A DNA stretch of 64,000 bases, from contig JBAZYO010000001.1 in NCBI GenBank assembly GCA_041659285.1, positions 372,001-436,000 of the forward strand, written 5' to 3'. Numbering within the stretch: position 1 is the first letter of the stretch; each line of letters opens with the position of its first letter. Both the position numbers and the translations under genes were made by a program. This stretch comes from Vicinamibacterales bacterium. GTDB taxonomy: Bacteria; Acidobacteriota; Vicinamibacteria; Vicinamibacterales; UBA2999. Below the pieces are notes generated by a model. That model saw only the letters and a program-made list of their open reading frames with translations, was not told the DNA's origin and made no database searches. Positions 1 to 7,553 of the stretch are shown in pieces.

Positions 1-731
1 AGTTCGAGCAGGCCGACAAGGGCACCATCTTCCTCGACGAAGTCGGCGACATGAGCCTGAAGACGCAGGCCAAGGTGCTGCGCGTGCTGCAGGAGCAGGA
101 GCTCGAGCGGCTGGGCAGCAACCGCATCATCAAGGTGGACGTGCGCGTGATTGCCGCCACCAACAAGAACCTCGAGGAAGAGATCGATCGCCACACCTTT
201 CGCGAGGACCTCTTCTATCGCCTGAACGTGGTGCCGATCCACGTGCCGGCGTTGCGCGACCGGCGCGACGACATCCCGGCGCTGGTGCGCCACTTCGCCG
301 ACCTGTTCGCGCGCGACAACAACTTCCACCGCAAGACCTTCACCGCCGCCGCCATGGAGCGGTTGAGGCAGCAGCACTGGCGCGGCAACATCCGCGAGCT
401 GCGCAACTTCGTCGAGCGCCTCGTGATCATGACCAGCGGCGAGGCCATTGACGCCCGCGACATCCCGGAAGGCGGCGCCATTCGCGGCGACGCGCCGATG
501 CTGGCCGGTGGTGAGGTCGTGGCGGCGCCGGAGGCCCCGGCCTGGATGCAGGCCACCACCCTCCAGGAATTCAAGTCCGGTTCGGAACGTGCGTACCTGG
601 TGGCCAAGCTGAGAGAGAATGGATGGAACATCTCGAAGACGGCCGAGGTGATCGATACGCCGCGCAGTAATCTGTATAAGAAGTTGGAGCAATACCAGAT
701 TTCGCAGGAACGGGACGGACAAGGCAGTTAG
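1..731 (+). CDS. NtrC/NtrX-type sigma-54 response regulator, 3' part
   Basis: This is the C-terminal half of a sigma-54-dependent activator; the reading frame is open from base 3 and the 5' end lies outside the window. About 242 residues are visible. They begin just before the Walker B motif (GTIFLDEVGD), followed by the sensor I stretch RVIAATNK, the FREDLFYRLN and VPALRDRRDD segments typical of the AAA+ domain, and a WRGNIRELRNFVERL helix. The last 50 residues form a Fis-type helix-turn-helix (NISKTAEVIDTPRSNLYKKL), whose TPRSNLYKKLEQY wording is typical of NtrX proteins. The receiver domain, Walker A and GAFTGA loop lie off the window, so I cannot confirm the two-component type. The RNase P RNA starts 12 bases after the stop codon. 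Confidence 0.9.
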   Translation, partial: FEQADKGTIFLDEVGDMSLKTQAKVLRVLQEQELERLGSNRIIKVDVRVIAATNKNLEEEIDRHTFREDLFYRLNVVPIHVPALRDRRDDIPALVRHFADLFARDNNFHRKTFTAAAMERLRQQHWRGNIRELRNFVERLVIMTSGEAIDARDIPEGGAIRGDAPMLAGGEVVAAPEAPAWMQATTLQEFKSGSERAYLVAKLRENGWNISKTAEVIDTPRSNLYKKLEQYQISQERDGQGS

Positions 732-743
732 GCGTTTGCATAC

Positions 744-1195
744 GCCGCAGTGAGCCGGGTAATCGCTGCCGCCGGTAACCCCGCCGGAGCTCGCGATCGA
801 AAGGTCGAGAGCGAAGGCGGGAAGTGCCGGCGGGAGAGGAAAGTCCGAACTCCACAGGGCAGTGCGCCGGGTAATTCCCGGGCGGGGCGACCCGACGGAC
901 AGTGGCACAGAAAATATACCGCTCCGCCGGAGCCCGAGGCCGCAAGGCCGAGGGCAAAGGCGAGTAAGGGTGAAATGGTGGGGTAAGAGCCCACCGCGCT
1001 CCTGGTAACAGGAGTGGCAGGCCAAACCCCGCACGGAGCAAGACCAAATAGGGAAGCGCTTGATGGCGGCCCGCCTAAAGCTTCCGGGTAGGTTGCTCGA
1101 TCCCGTCAGCAATGCCGGGACTAGAGGAATGATTACCCTCATGGCGCTCGCAAGGGCGTCATGGGACAGAATTCGGCTTACAGGCTCACTGCGGC
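744..1195 (+). ncRNA. rnpB: RNase P RNA (type A), M1 RNA
   Basis: This is the catalytic RNA of ribonuclease P, which trims tRNA 5' leaders. The conserved 5' core (GAGGAAAGTCCGAACTCC) lies at 834-853 and the conserved 3' core (ACAGAATTCGGCTTACAG) at 1166-1183; together they form the P4 region. The ends are set by a perfect 13-bp P1 helix: 744-756 (GCCGCAGTGAGCC) pairs with 1183-1195 (GGCTCACTGCGGC). The internal block near 1020-1060 (GGAGCAAGACCAAATAGGGA) is also typical. The length of about 450 nt fits a GC-rich type A RNA. Short open frames inside it are not genes. Confidence 0.95.
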
Positions 1196-1225
1196 ACTTT
1201 TCAGGGAAGGGAACACCGCGACCGT

Positions 1226-2170
1226 ATGGCCCATTATCTCGTTACGGGTGGAGCAGGCTTCATCGGCTCGCACTTGTCAGCGGCACTGCTCTCATCCGGG
1301 CACCGGGTTCGGGTCGTCGACAACCTGGTCACCGGCTACCGCCACAATCTGCAGGAGGGCGTCGAGTTCACCAACGCCGATCTCGCCGATCCGGCGGCGG
1401 CCGCCGCGGCGGTCGCGGGCGTTGACTTCGTGCTCCATCAGGCCGCCATTCCCTCGGTGCCGCGATCGGTGAAGAACCCGGCCGAATCGCATCGGGCGAA
1501 CGTGGATGGCATGCTCAATGTCCTGATCGCCGCGCGGGATGCCGGCGTCAAGCGGGTGGTCTTCGCCGGGTCGTCCTCCGTCTACGGCGATCAAGCCGTC
1601 CTGCCGAAGCGCGAGGACATGCCCACCAAACCCATGACCCCCTACGCGCTGCAAAAGCTGGTCAGCGAGCAGTACGGGCAGATGTTCACGCGGCTCTACG
1701 GCCTCGAGGTGGTCACCACGCGCTACTTCAACGTGTTCGGGCCGCGGCAGGACCCGGGTTCGCCGTACTCCGGCGTGATCTCGCTGTTCATCAAGGCGCT
1801 GCTCGAAGGCACGCGGCCGGTGATCTACGGGGACGGCGGCCAGACGCGCGACTTCACGTTCGTGACCAACGTCGTTGATGGCGTGTTGCGCGCCGCCGCG
1901 ACGCCTGGCGTCGGCGGGGAAGTGTTCAACGTCGCGACCGGGGGCCGGGTGTCGTTGAACGAGCTGCTCGCGACCTTGAAGAAAATCCTGGGGTCGAACG
2001 TCGAGCCGATTTACGAGGACCAGCGCATGGGCGACGTGCGCGACTCACAGGCCGACATTGCCAAGGCCGAGCGCCTCCTCGGCTACCGCCCGACGGTGAC
2101 GCTCGAAGACGGGCTGCGCCAGACCGTGGCCTGGTTCGAAGCCAGTAGCGGCACGCGGCCGTCGGTGTAG
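1226..2170 (+). CDS. NAD-dependent sugar-nucleotide epimerase/dehydratase
   Basis: This is an extended short-chain dehydrogenase of 314 residues acting on a nucleotide sugar, most like UDP-glucose or UDP-GlcNAc 4-epimerases. The Rossmann motif GGAGFIGSH is at residues 8-16 and the NAD ribose-binding Asp is D32. The catalytic set is the Ser/Thr stretch SSSVYGD (116-122) followed by Y140-ALQ-K144. The TRYFNVFGPRQ segment and the TRDFTFV segment that follows belong to the substrate-binding half of the family. The exact sugar cannot be read from the sequence. The gene begins 30 bases after rnpB. Its last 88 bases overlap the end of the convergent phosphatase gene on the other strand. Confidence 0.9.
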   Translation: MAHYLVTGGAGFIGSHLSAALLSSGHRVRVVDNLVTGYRHNLQEGVEFTNADLADPAAAAAAVAGVDFVLHQAAIPSVPRSVKNPAESHRANVDGMLNVLIAARDAGVKRVVFAGSSSVYGDQAVLPKREDMPTKPMTPYALQKLVSEQYGQMFTRLYGLEVVTTRYFNVFGPRQDPGSPYSGVISLFIKALLEGTRPVIYGDGGQTRDFTFVTNVVDGVLRAAATPGVGGEVFNVATGGRVSLNELLATLKKILGSNVEPIYEDQRMGDVRDSQADIAKAERLLGYRPTVTLEDGLRQTVAWFEASSGTRPSV

Positions 2171-3336
2171 ATCGCCGTCAGCGTCTCGCCGTCGATCTCC
2201 AGCGCCGAGGCGCGGCCGTTGTAGGCGCTCGCCAGCATCCCCGTATCGATGAGCACCGCGCGGCCACCGAAGCGGACCGTGATCCGGCGGTCGGGCGTGG
2301 GGGTGTGGCCGGTGACGAACCGCTGGGCGCCATAGCGCTCCAGGAGGGGGGCGAACGGCCCGCCGGTGGGGTCGTCCGGCAGCGTCGCGAGGCCGCGGTA
2401 CCAGAGCGCGCCTTCGGCGGCGACGGATGTCCAGGCGTCGATCTTCAGGATCTCCTGCGCCTCGATCAGTAACGACACGTTCAGCTTGGATCGATCCGGC
2501 TCCTTGCCCACCGCTTGCGCCGCCGCGATCAGCGCGTTGGCGACGCCAATCTCATGCGACGCAACCTGCAGCACCTCCTGGAGCGTGAAGAAGGGCAGCG
2601 CGAGTTTCAGGTCCACCAGGCGCTCGACGAACCGATCCATCCGCCGGATCTCGTCGCGCACGCGGACGTTGACCTCGTCGGCCGTCGCCGGCGCCGTCGC
2701 CGCGGCAAAGCCAGCGTGCATGAAGATCGATCCGGCGTATTGCAGGAGCATGGGCTTGTCGCGGAGCCAGGCGCCGTACTTGCCGCGCGGCCCCATCGCG
2801 TCGTGGTACTCGACCCACCCGGCGGGATGCGTCGTCAGCCACGCCTCGCGGGTTTGCGCATACACCGCCGGAACGGGTTCGCCCTTCGCGGCCCTGGCGG
2901 CGCCGAGCGCCGCGTACTGCGTCCACGCCTCTTCCCGGCGGGCGTCTGACTTGGCGTCGGCGAACGTGGCGAAGATCTCGCGGGTGACGTCGCGGGTGTC
3001 GCCGATGAGGTTCATTACCTCGTGATTGCCCAGCAGCGCGAGGGCGCGGCCGCCGGCGCTCTTGGCCTGCGGCGCGAGCGCCATCAGCAGGTCGAGCACC
3101 GCGCGGGTGTGCTCGCCCCGGTCCATGTAATCGCCGGTCTGGATGAGTTGTGCGCGCCCCCCGGACCACCGTCCGTCGGCGCCGATGAGGCCGGCGGTGG
3201 TGAGGATGCTCTTGAGGCTGTCGATGGCGCCGTGAATGTCACCGATGGCGACAATGCGCGGCGCGCCCTGCGCGGTGAGCGGCGGGGCGGGCCAGCACAG
3301 CAGTGCCCCCGCGAGGAGGGCGGCGAGAATCCGCAT
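2083..3336 (-). CDS. Exported Shewanella-like PPP phosphatase
   Basis: This is a 417-residue calcineurin-like metallophosphatase with an N-terminal signal peptide (hydrophobic core 3-18, likely cleavage after TAQG). The PPP-family metal motifs are intact: GDIHG (D33, H35), GDYMDRG (D69, D72, R73) and GNHEVMNL (N104, H105, E106). A late VTGHTPT motif supplies another metal His. The GNHExMNLxGD wording is a hallmark of the Shewanella-like protein phosphatase branch, some members of which remove phosphate from phosphotyrosine; the substrate here is unknown. It starts 2 bases after the stop of the exported kinase-like gene, so the two are surely co-transcribed. Its 3' end overlaps the epimerase gene by 88 bp, tail to tail. 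Confidence 0.85.
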   Translation of the reverse strand: MRILAALLAGALLCWPAPPLTAQGAPRIVAIGDIHGAIDSLKSILTTAGLIGADGRWSGGRAQLIQTGDYMDRGEHTRAVLDLLMALAPQAKSAGGRALALLGNHEVMNLIGDTRDVTREIFATFADAKSDARREEAWTQYAALGAARAAKGEPVPAVYAQTREAWLTTHPAGWVEYHDAMGPRGKYGAWLRDKPMLLQYAGSIFMHAGFAAATAPATADEVNVRVRDEIRRMDRFVERLVDLKLALPFFTLQEVLQVASHEIGVANALIAAAQAVGKEPDRSKLNVSLLIEAQEILKIDAWTSVAAEGALWYRGLATLPDDPTGGPFAPLLERYGAQRFVTGHTPTPDRRITVRFGGRAVLIDTGMLASAYNGRASALEIDGETLTAIYTDGRVPLLASNQATVWRSPSSSVTVGR

Positions 3337-3338
3337 CC

Positions 3339-4151
3339 CTAATCGTAGAACACAGACTCGCCGCGCTTGGCGACCATTTGCTTGATCTGCTCGGCCATTC
3401 TGTCGCGCCGCAGCAGGATGGCCTTCTTTTCCTTATCGCCGACCCAGTTGTCGAGCGCCTGGTCGAGGTCCTCGAGCGTCAGCGCCGCCATCTTGGTCCA
3501 CAACTGGCGATCGACGCGGCCGAGTGGCGCCATGCCCTTGAGGTCCTTCTTGTCGGTGAAGGCGCGCGAGTGGTCGATCAGGAACAGGTGCCAGTCGTCG
3601 TCGTAAATCAGGTTGCCCTGGTTACGATCGATGTTCGCGATCAGCTGGTCGAACATCTTCATGCGCGTGAGCTGCAGGCTCCACTTGGGTTCCGGTCCCT
3701 GCGGCGGCTTGGTGACGCTCCAGCCCTTGACGTTCTCGATCCACAACCCGGCGGCGCCGGTCCGGCCGTCGATCCTGCGTTCGACGATGGGCGGGACCAT
3801 GTGGAGGTCGAGCCTGCGGTCGAACTTGTAGGCGGCGATCTCCGCCTTGTAGCTTTCCATGAAGCCCTTGCTGTAGCCGGGCGTGAGCGGCTTCCACACG
3901 AAGCGCGCGGCGGGTCCGCCGGGCGCGAGCACGGCGCGAAACGGTTTGGTGACGCCGATCGGCACCACCTCCATCTTGACGACCTCGCCGTCGAGCAGGA
4001 ACTTCTCGATCACGTCTTCGTGCCCGGTCCACACCAGCGAGCACTGGACGATCCGCTCGGTGACCGGGTTCTGCGCCGAGGCCGTTGTGCTGAGCACGGC
4101 CGCGACCGCCAGTGCCATCACGCCGCCTGGGAGTAACACGAGTCTACGCAT
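3339..4151 (-). CDS. Exported kinase-like protein (PI3/4K-HipA-like fold)
   Basis: This 270-residue protein has a signal peptide (MRRLVLLPGG start, cleavage near ASA-Q at 26-27). It shows residues expected of an atypical kinase: a candidate ATP-binding Lys in RFVWKPL (K87), a Glu in YKAEIAAYKFD (E103), a catalytic-loop-like NIDRNQGN (D175, N180) and a metal-binding IDHS (D193). This spacing is what is seen in the PI3/4-kinase, HipA and FAM20-type branches. I infer kinase or related nucleotidyl-transfer activity; the substrate is unknown. It is the first gene of a two-gene operon with the exported phosphatase just downstream (2-base gap). It could also be a pseudokinase that binds nucleotide without transfer. 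Confidence 0.7.
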   Translation of the reverse strand: MRRLVLLPGGVMALAVAAVLSTTASAQNPVTERIVQCSLVWTGHEDVIEKFLLDGEVVKMEVVPIGVTKPFRAVLAPGGPAARFVWKPLTPGYSKGFMESYKAEIAAYKFDRRLDLHMVPPIVERRIDGRTGAAGLWIENVKGWSVTKPPQGPEPKWSLQLTRMKMFDQLIANIDRNQGNLIYDDDWHLFLIDHSRAFTDKKDLKGMAPLGRVDRQLWTKMAALTLEDLDQALDNWVGDKEKKAILLRRDRMAEQIKQMVAKRGESVFYD

Positions 4152-4590
4152 GCATCACCTGTGTGCCAGCCGGCGGTCGTTGGGAGGCCCGGTACGTTCG
4201 CGGCCCACACCGGCTGAATCGCACGGATTGTAACAGGCCTGCGGGAACCACGGTTGCAAACGAGGCAACGCCGGTTGTCGCGCGCGCGTCACGGAAACGG
4301 GCCGGAATTATCGAGTCGCGGCCGTGTCGATGATCCCGGGTTGGCATCGCGCAGTGCCCTGATGCCTCTGCCGGAATCCCCGGAATTCCACAACACCTGC
4401 GCCGTGAACCACTTGCGGCGAACGGTCCCGCCAGGTGCGCGGCTTGCTCCAGCAAGGGCCGACTGCGCGGGCCTTTTCGCTGTCAGCCGCCTGACCGCCA
4501 AGTTGTCGTCGAAACCGCTCGCTCAGTCATTGAAACGCAAATCACCAAATCACCAAATCACCAGATCACCAAATGAAGAGGAGACCCATC
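4152..4590. other. Intergenic region with a short tandem repeat
   Basis: I see no convincing gene in these 439 bases between the divergent kinase-like gene and the ComEA-like gene. An imperfect hairpin with AAGG/CCTT-type arms lies near 4454-4476 and is followed by TTTT, so it could be a weak terminator, but no gene reads into it. At 4539-4570 an 8-bp unit (AAATCACC) is repeated four times, the last copy with one change (AGATCACC), and a partial fifth unit runs into the ribosome-binding region of the next gene. Confidence 0.5.
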
Positions 4591-4917
4591 ATGCGAACAC
4601 CCCTTTCGACCGCCCTCGCGCTGTGCACGCTGCTCATGGCCGCATCCCCCGTCATCGCCGCACCGTCGCAGAACCCGGCGCCGGTGGCCGAGAAGGCCGC
4701 CCTCAACCTCAACGCGGCCACGCTCGACCAACTGGAGACGCTGCCGGGCATTGGCCGCAAGGTGGCCGAGCGCATTCTCGAATATCGCGCCAAGAGCGGC
4801 GGCTTCAAGAAGGTCGAGGAACTGATGAACGTGAAGGGCATCGGCGAGAAGAGTTTCCTGAAGATCAAGCCGCTCATCACCGTGCCGAAACCCGACAAGG
4901 CGAGCGGTGTGGACTAG
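4591..4917 (+). CDS. Secreted ComEA-like helix-hairpin-helix protein
   Basis: This 108-residue protein has a signal peptide (MRTPLSTALALCTLLMAASP, cleavage after VIAA) and a single ComEA-type double helix-hairpin-helix domain (LNLNAATLDQLETLPGIGRK, then VKGIGEKSFLKIKPLI). The domain binds DNA without sequence preference; in ComEA it captures incoming DNA during natural transformation. The start at 4591 is chosen over the in-frame ATG at 4573 because AGAGGAG at 4577-4583 is a good ribosome-binding site for 4591. The pseudopilin gene overlaps its 3' end by 11 bases. A DNA-uptake role fits the nearby pseudopilin and the comM gene elsewhere in the window, but is inference. Confidence 0.85.
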   Translation: MRTPLSTALALCTLLMAASPVIAAPSQNPAPVAEKAALNLNAATLDQLETLPGIGRKVAERILEYRAKSGGFKKVEELMNVKGIGEKSFLKIKPLITVPKPDKASGVD

Positions 4918-5494
4918 CAGCCGCGGTGTGGCACTGGTCGATGTGCTGGCCGCCACCGGCCTGAGCCTGGTGATGGCTGCCGTGGCGGTGCCGGTGGTCG
5001 GTGGCACGCTCGATCGCGAGCACGTGATCGTGGGTGCCGAGTATCTGGCCGCGCACGTGCAGCGCGCCCGGCTCGAATCGCTCAAGCGCGCCACCTCGGT
5101 GGCGGTCCGCTTGACGGTGGTCAACGATCGCACGGCCGTCCAGCTGTTCGTTGACGGCAACGGCAACGGCGTCCTGCAGAAGGACATCGACCGCCGGGTC
5201 GATCCGGCGCTGACGGCTCTCGTCTGGCTGAACGATCACGCGCGCAACGTGTCGCTCCGGATCAACCAGGGCATCGACGCTGTGGGTGGCGGCGCGGCTC
5301 TGGCGCCCGGTGATGACCCGCTGCGGATTGGTAACACCGCGTTGGTGTCGTTCAGTCCGTCAGGGAGCTCGACCAGCGGCACGGTATACCTTGCCGCTCA
5401 CCGCGGACCGCAGATGGCGATTCGAGTCTACGGCGCAACGGGCCGCGTCCGCGTGTTGATGTTCGATGCGCAGGCGCGGGAATGGCGGCCGTAG
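4907..5494 (+). CDS. GspH/FimT-like pseudopilin
   Basis: This 195-residue protein starts at GTG 4907 and overlaps the preceding ComEA-like gene. Its N-terminus (SSRGVALVDVLAATGLSLVM) looks like a class III prepilin leader with cleavage after the Gly. The hydrophobic helix follows, then a soluble domain with the helix AEYLAAHVQRARLESLKR typical of GspH/FimT minor pseudopilins. Residue +5 after the cleavage site is Asp, not the usual Glu. The C-terminal half is beta-rich. It probably initiates or caps a pilus or pseudopilus. The PilZ gene overlaps its 3' end by 13 bases, so the three genes form one unit. Confidence 0.75.
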   Translation: MWTSSRGVALVDVLAATGLSLVMAAVAVPVVGGTLDREHVIVGAEYLAAHVQRARLESLKRATSVAVRLTVVNDRTAVQLFVDGNGNGVLQKDIDRRVDPALTALVWLNDHARNVSLRINQGIDAVGGGAALAPGDDPLRIGNTALVSFSPSGSSTSGTVYLAAHRGPQMAIRVYGATGRVRVLMFDAQAREWRP

Positions 5495-5814
5495 CCGTCG
5501 AGGTCATCGAACGGCGCCGCGAGCGCCGCATCGCGGGCGGAGGGCCGCGCTTCGGCGCCGGCGCGGTCCTCCGGCCCGGTCAAACCGTCGTGCTCGTCAA
5601 CATCAGCAGCCGCGGCGCCCTCGTGGAATCGGAGTCGCGACTAAGGCCCGGCGCGCGCACCGAGCTCCAGCTCTGCGGCGGCGGCACGCGCGCGAGCGTG
5701 ACGGGCCGCATCGAACGGTGCCAGGTGGTGCGTCTCGATCCGGTTCGGTATCACGGCGTGATCGTGTTCGAAGAGCGCGTCGACATCGGCGCGTCCATCG
5801 AGGGTAGCGAGTAG
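5482..5814 (+). CDS. PilZ-domain protein
   Basis: This 110-residue single-domain PilZ protein shows the RRxxR-like block (IERRRERR at 9-16) and the later LVNISSRGALVES (the D/NxSxxG motif), the two parts of the cyclic di-GMP binding site. In the second motif Asn stands where Asp is usual, which is common in family members. The start at 5482 lies inside the pseudopilin gene (13-base overlap), so translation is probably coupled. It is likely a c-di-GMP-responsive regulator of the pilus-like genes around it, which is inference from position. Confidence 0.8.
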   Translation: MAAVAVEVIERRRERRIAGGGPRFGAGAVLRPGQTVVLVNISSRGALVESESRLRPGARTELQLCGGGTRASVTGRIERCQVVRLDPVRYHGVIVFEERVDIGASIEGSE

Positions 5815-5891
5815 CGCGTCCCCGGGACGCGCAGCGCGGGGGACATCGTGATGGGGAACCGCATACCCGGACAGAGGCCAGGGAGTGACGA

Positions 5892-7421
5892 ATGCCGGAC
5901 AAGACGCGCCGAAATCTGACGACTCTTTGCCGAGACGACTTGGCATCGGCTTTGGTAGCCGTTCCATCACTCGTCACGGGGAGGGTCGCCATGAGGGCCG
6001 GGGTCAAAGTCACGACAGCAACAGCAACAGGCGCCATCGGCAGGCAGGCACGGTCGGCCGATCGGCGCAGCGGCATCCTCTCGCTCGTCCGGCATGTCGC
6101 CGCGGATCTCATCACGACCACGGAGCGGCGGAATTTGCCGCGGTTTCTAACCGCGCGGCTCAGCCAGCTCGCCGGCGTCCGCAGCATCCGGCTGAAGGAA
6201 CTCTCGGCATCGATGCCGACCCGGTCGCTCCAGCCAGTGCGGGCGCGGGATTACGTGGCCTATGTCGTGCCGGTGAAGGAACCCGGCCGGCAGGTGATGC
6301 TCGAAGCCGCCTTCAGCCCGCACGGCGGCCCCGACGCGTGGACCTGCCAACTGATTGAGACCGCTGCGCACCTGGCCTCGGTGCTGATGGAGGCCGAGCG
6401 CCTGGCCAACACCCCGCCGCCGCTGACTGCCGCCGAGCGTGACGGGGCCGCGCCGCTGATTGGATCCAGCGAGGTGATGCGCGCGCTTCGGGATCGCGTG
6501 GAACGGGTCGCCAGCACGGACTTCACCGTCCTCATCGAAGGCGAGAGCGGAGTGGGTAAGGAACTGGTGGCCCGTCAAATCCACGAACTCGGCCGCCGCC
6601 GGCAGGGGCCGTTCGTGGCCATCAATTGCGCGGCGCTCGTGGAAACGCTGATCGAGGCGGAGTTGTTCGGCATCGAGGAACGCACCGCCACCGGCGTTCG
6701 TGGCCGCCGCGGCAAGTTCGAGCATGCTGACGGCGGCACCCTGTTCCTGGACGAGGTCTCCGACCTGTCGATGGCGGCGCAGGCGAAGTTGTTGCGGGCC
6801 ATTCAAGACTTCACGGTGGAACGCGTTGGCGGCAACGGCGTGCGGCACATCAACACGCGGATTGTGGCGGCGACCAACCGGCCGCTGTCGGGGCTGGTCG
6901 AGCGCGGCCTGTTCAGGACGGACCTGTTCTATCGCTTGAGCGGCGTCGAGATCGCCGTGCCGCCGCTGCGCCGGCGGAAGGGCGACATCCTGGAGCTGAC
7001 GCAGTACTTCCTCGCGCGCCACGAGGGCCGGGGCCGCCTGAGCATGACAGCCGCCGCCGTTGACGCGCTGATCGCGTACGACTGGCCCGGCAACGTCCGC
7101 GAGCTGGAGCGCATGCTCGAAGGCGCCATCGCCACCGCGGAGTCGCGGCAGATCAGCCTGGACGACCTGCCGGTCAGCCTGCGCGGCACCTACGGTGACG
7201 TGCTGGTGCCGGCGTTCCGGCTCGGCGACACCATGCGGGCCTGGGGCAGCCGCTACGCGCGCCTCGTGCTCGAGAAGAACGCGGGCAACAAGCGGCAGGC
7301 GTGCCGCATGCTCGACATCAGCTATCACACGCTCAACGCGTATCTCAGGTATCGCCCGGCGCCCGCCTTGCTGTCGTCAGAACCGGCGGGGCCGGCGGGC
7401 GACGTGGCGGCGCCGCGCTGA
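5892..7421 (+). CDS. Sigma-54-type transcriptional activator lacking GAFTGA
   Basis: This 509-residue protein has an N-terminal sensory region (about 45-175) that looks like a GAF domain, a central AAA+ ATPase (about 190-430) and a C-terminal Fis-type helix-turn-helix (NKRQACRMLDISYHTLNAYL). Walker A is GESGVGKE, Walker B is GTLFLDEVSD and sensor I is RIVAATNR. The loop that should read GAFTGA and touch sigma-54 instead reads RTATGV, between ELFGIEE and RGRRGKFEHA. No receiver domain is present. The start at 5892 has GGGAG six bases upstream; an in-frame ATG at 5991 also has a good site (GGGGAGGG) and may be the true start. Its target genes are unknown. Confidence 0.85.
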   Translation: MPDKTRRNLTTLCRDDLASALVAVPSLVTGRVAMRAGVKVTTATATGAIGRQARSADRRSGILSLVRHVAADLITTTERRNLPRFLTARLSQLAGVRSIRLKELSASMPTRSLQPVRARDYVAYVVPVKEPGRQVMLEAAFSPHGGPDAWTCQLIETAAHLASVLMEAERLANTPPPLTAAERDGAAPLIGSSEVMRALRDRVERVASTDFTVLIEGESGVGKELVARQIHELGRRRQGPFVAINCAALVETLIEAELFGIEERTATGVRGRRGKFEHADGGTLFLDEVSDLSMAAQAKLLRAIQDFTVERVGGNGVRHINTRIVAATNRPLSGLVERGLFRTDLFYRLSGVEIAVPPLRRRKGDILELTQYFLARHEGRGRLSMTAAAVDALIAYDWPGNVRELERMLEGAIATAESRQISLDDLPVSLRGTYGDVLVPAFRLGDTMRAWGSRYARLVLEKNAGNKRQACRMLDISYHTLNAYLRYRPAPALLSSEPAGPAGDVAAPR

Positions 7422-7450
7422 TGGGGCCGGCGGAAGCCGGACGCCACATG
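7421..7450. repeat. Dispersed palindrome, CCGG...GCCGGACGCCACAT type
   Basis: A short palindromic element immediately follows the activator stop codon: GCCGGCGGAAGCCGGACGCC, then ACAT. Its second half, GCCGGACGCCACAT, matches the element at 57391-57417 (GGCGGACGCCACAT), so both belong to the same repeat family. A second imperfect palindrome (GCCGGAAGCCTCCGGC) follows at about 7462-7477. Confidence 0.55.
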
Positions 7451-7553
7451 TTCACTGGTTCGCCGGAAGCCTCCGGCAAGTGGAAGGCGGCGAGGCGGGG
7501 CGGAGGTGCCGTGCGGTCATGCGCCGATCTTCGGGACGTGGTCGGAGGAAGTC

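Noticed and set aside
1060..1425. Protein-coding frames across the end of rnpB
   Set aside because: They overlap the conserved 3' core of RNase P RNA and the epimerase gene in other frames.
4350..4367. Sigma-54 promoter (TTGGCATCGCGCAGTGC) before the ComEA-like gene
   Set aside because: The GG and GC doublets are 13 bases apart instead of 11, and the TTGC part is missing.
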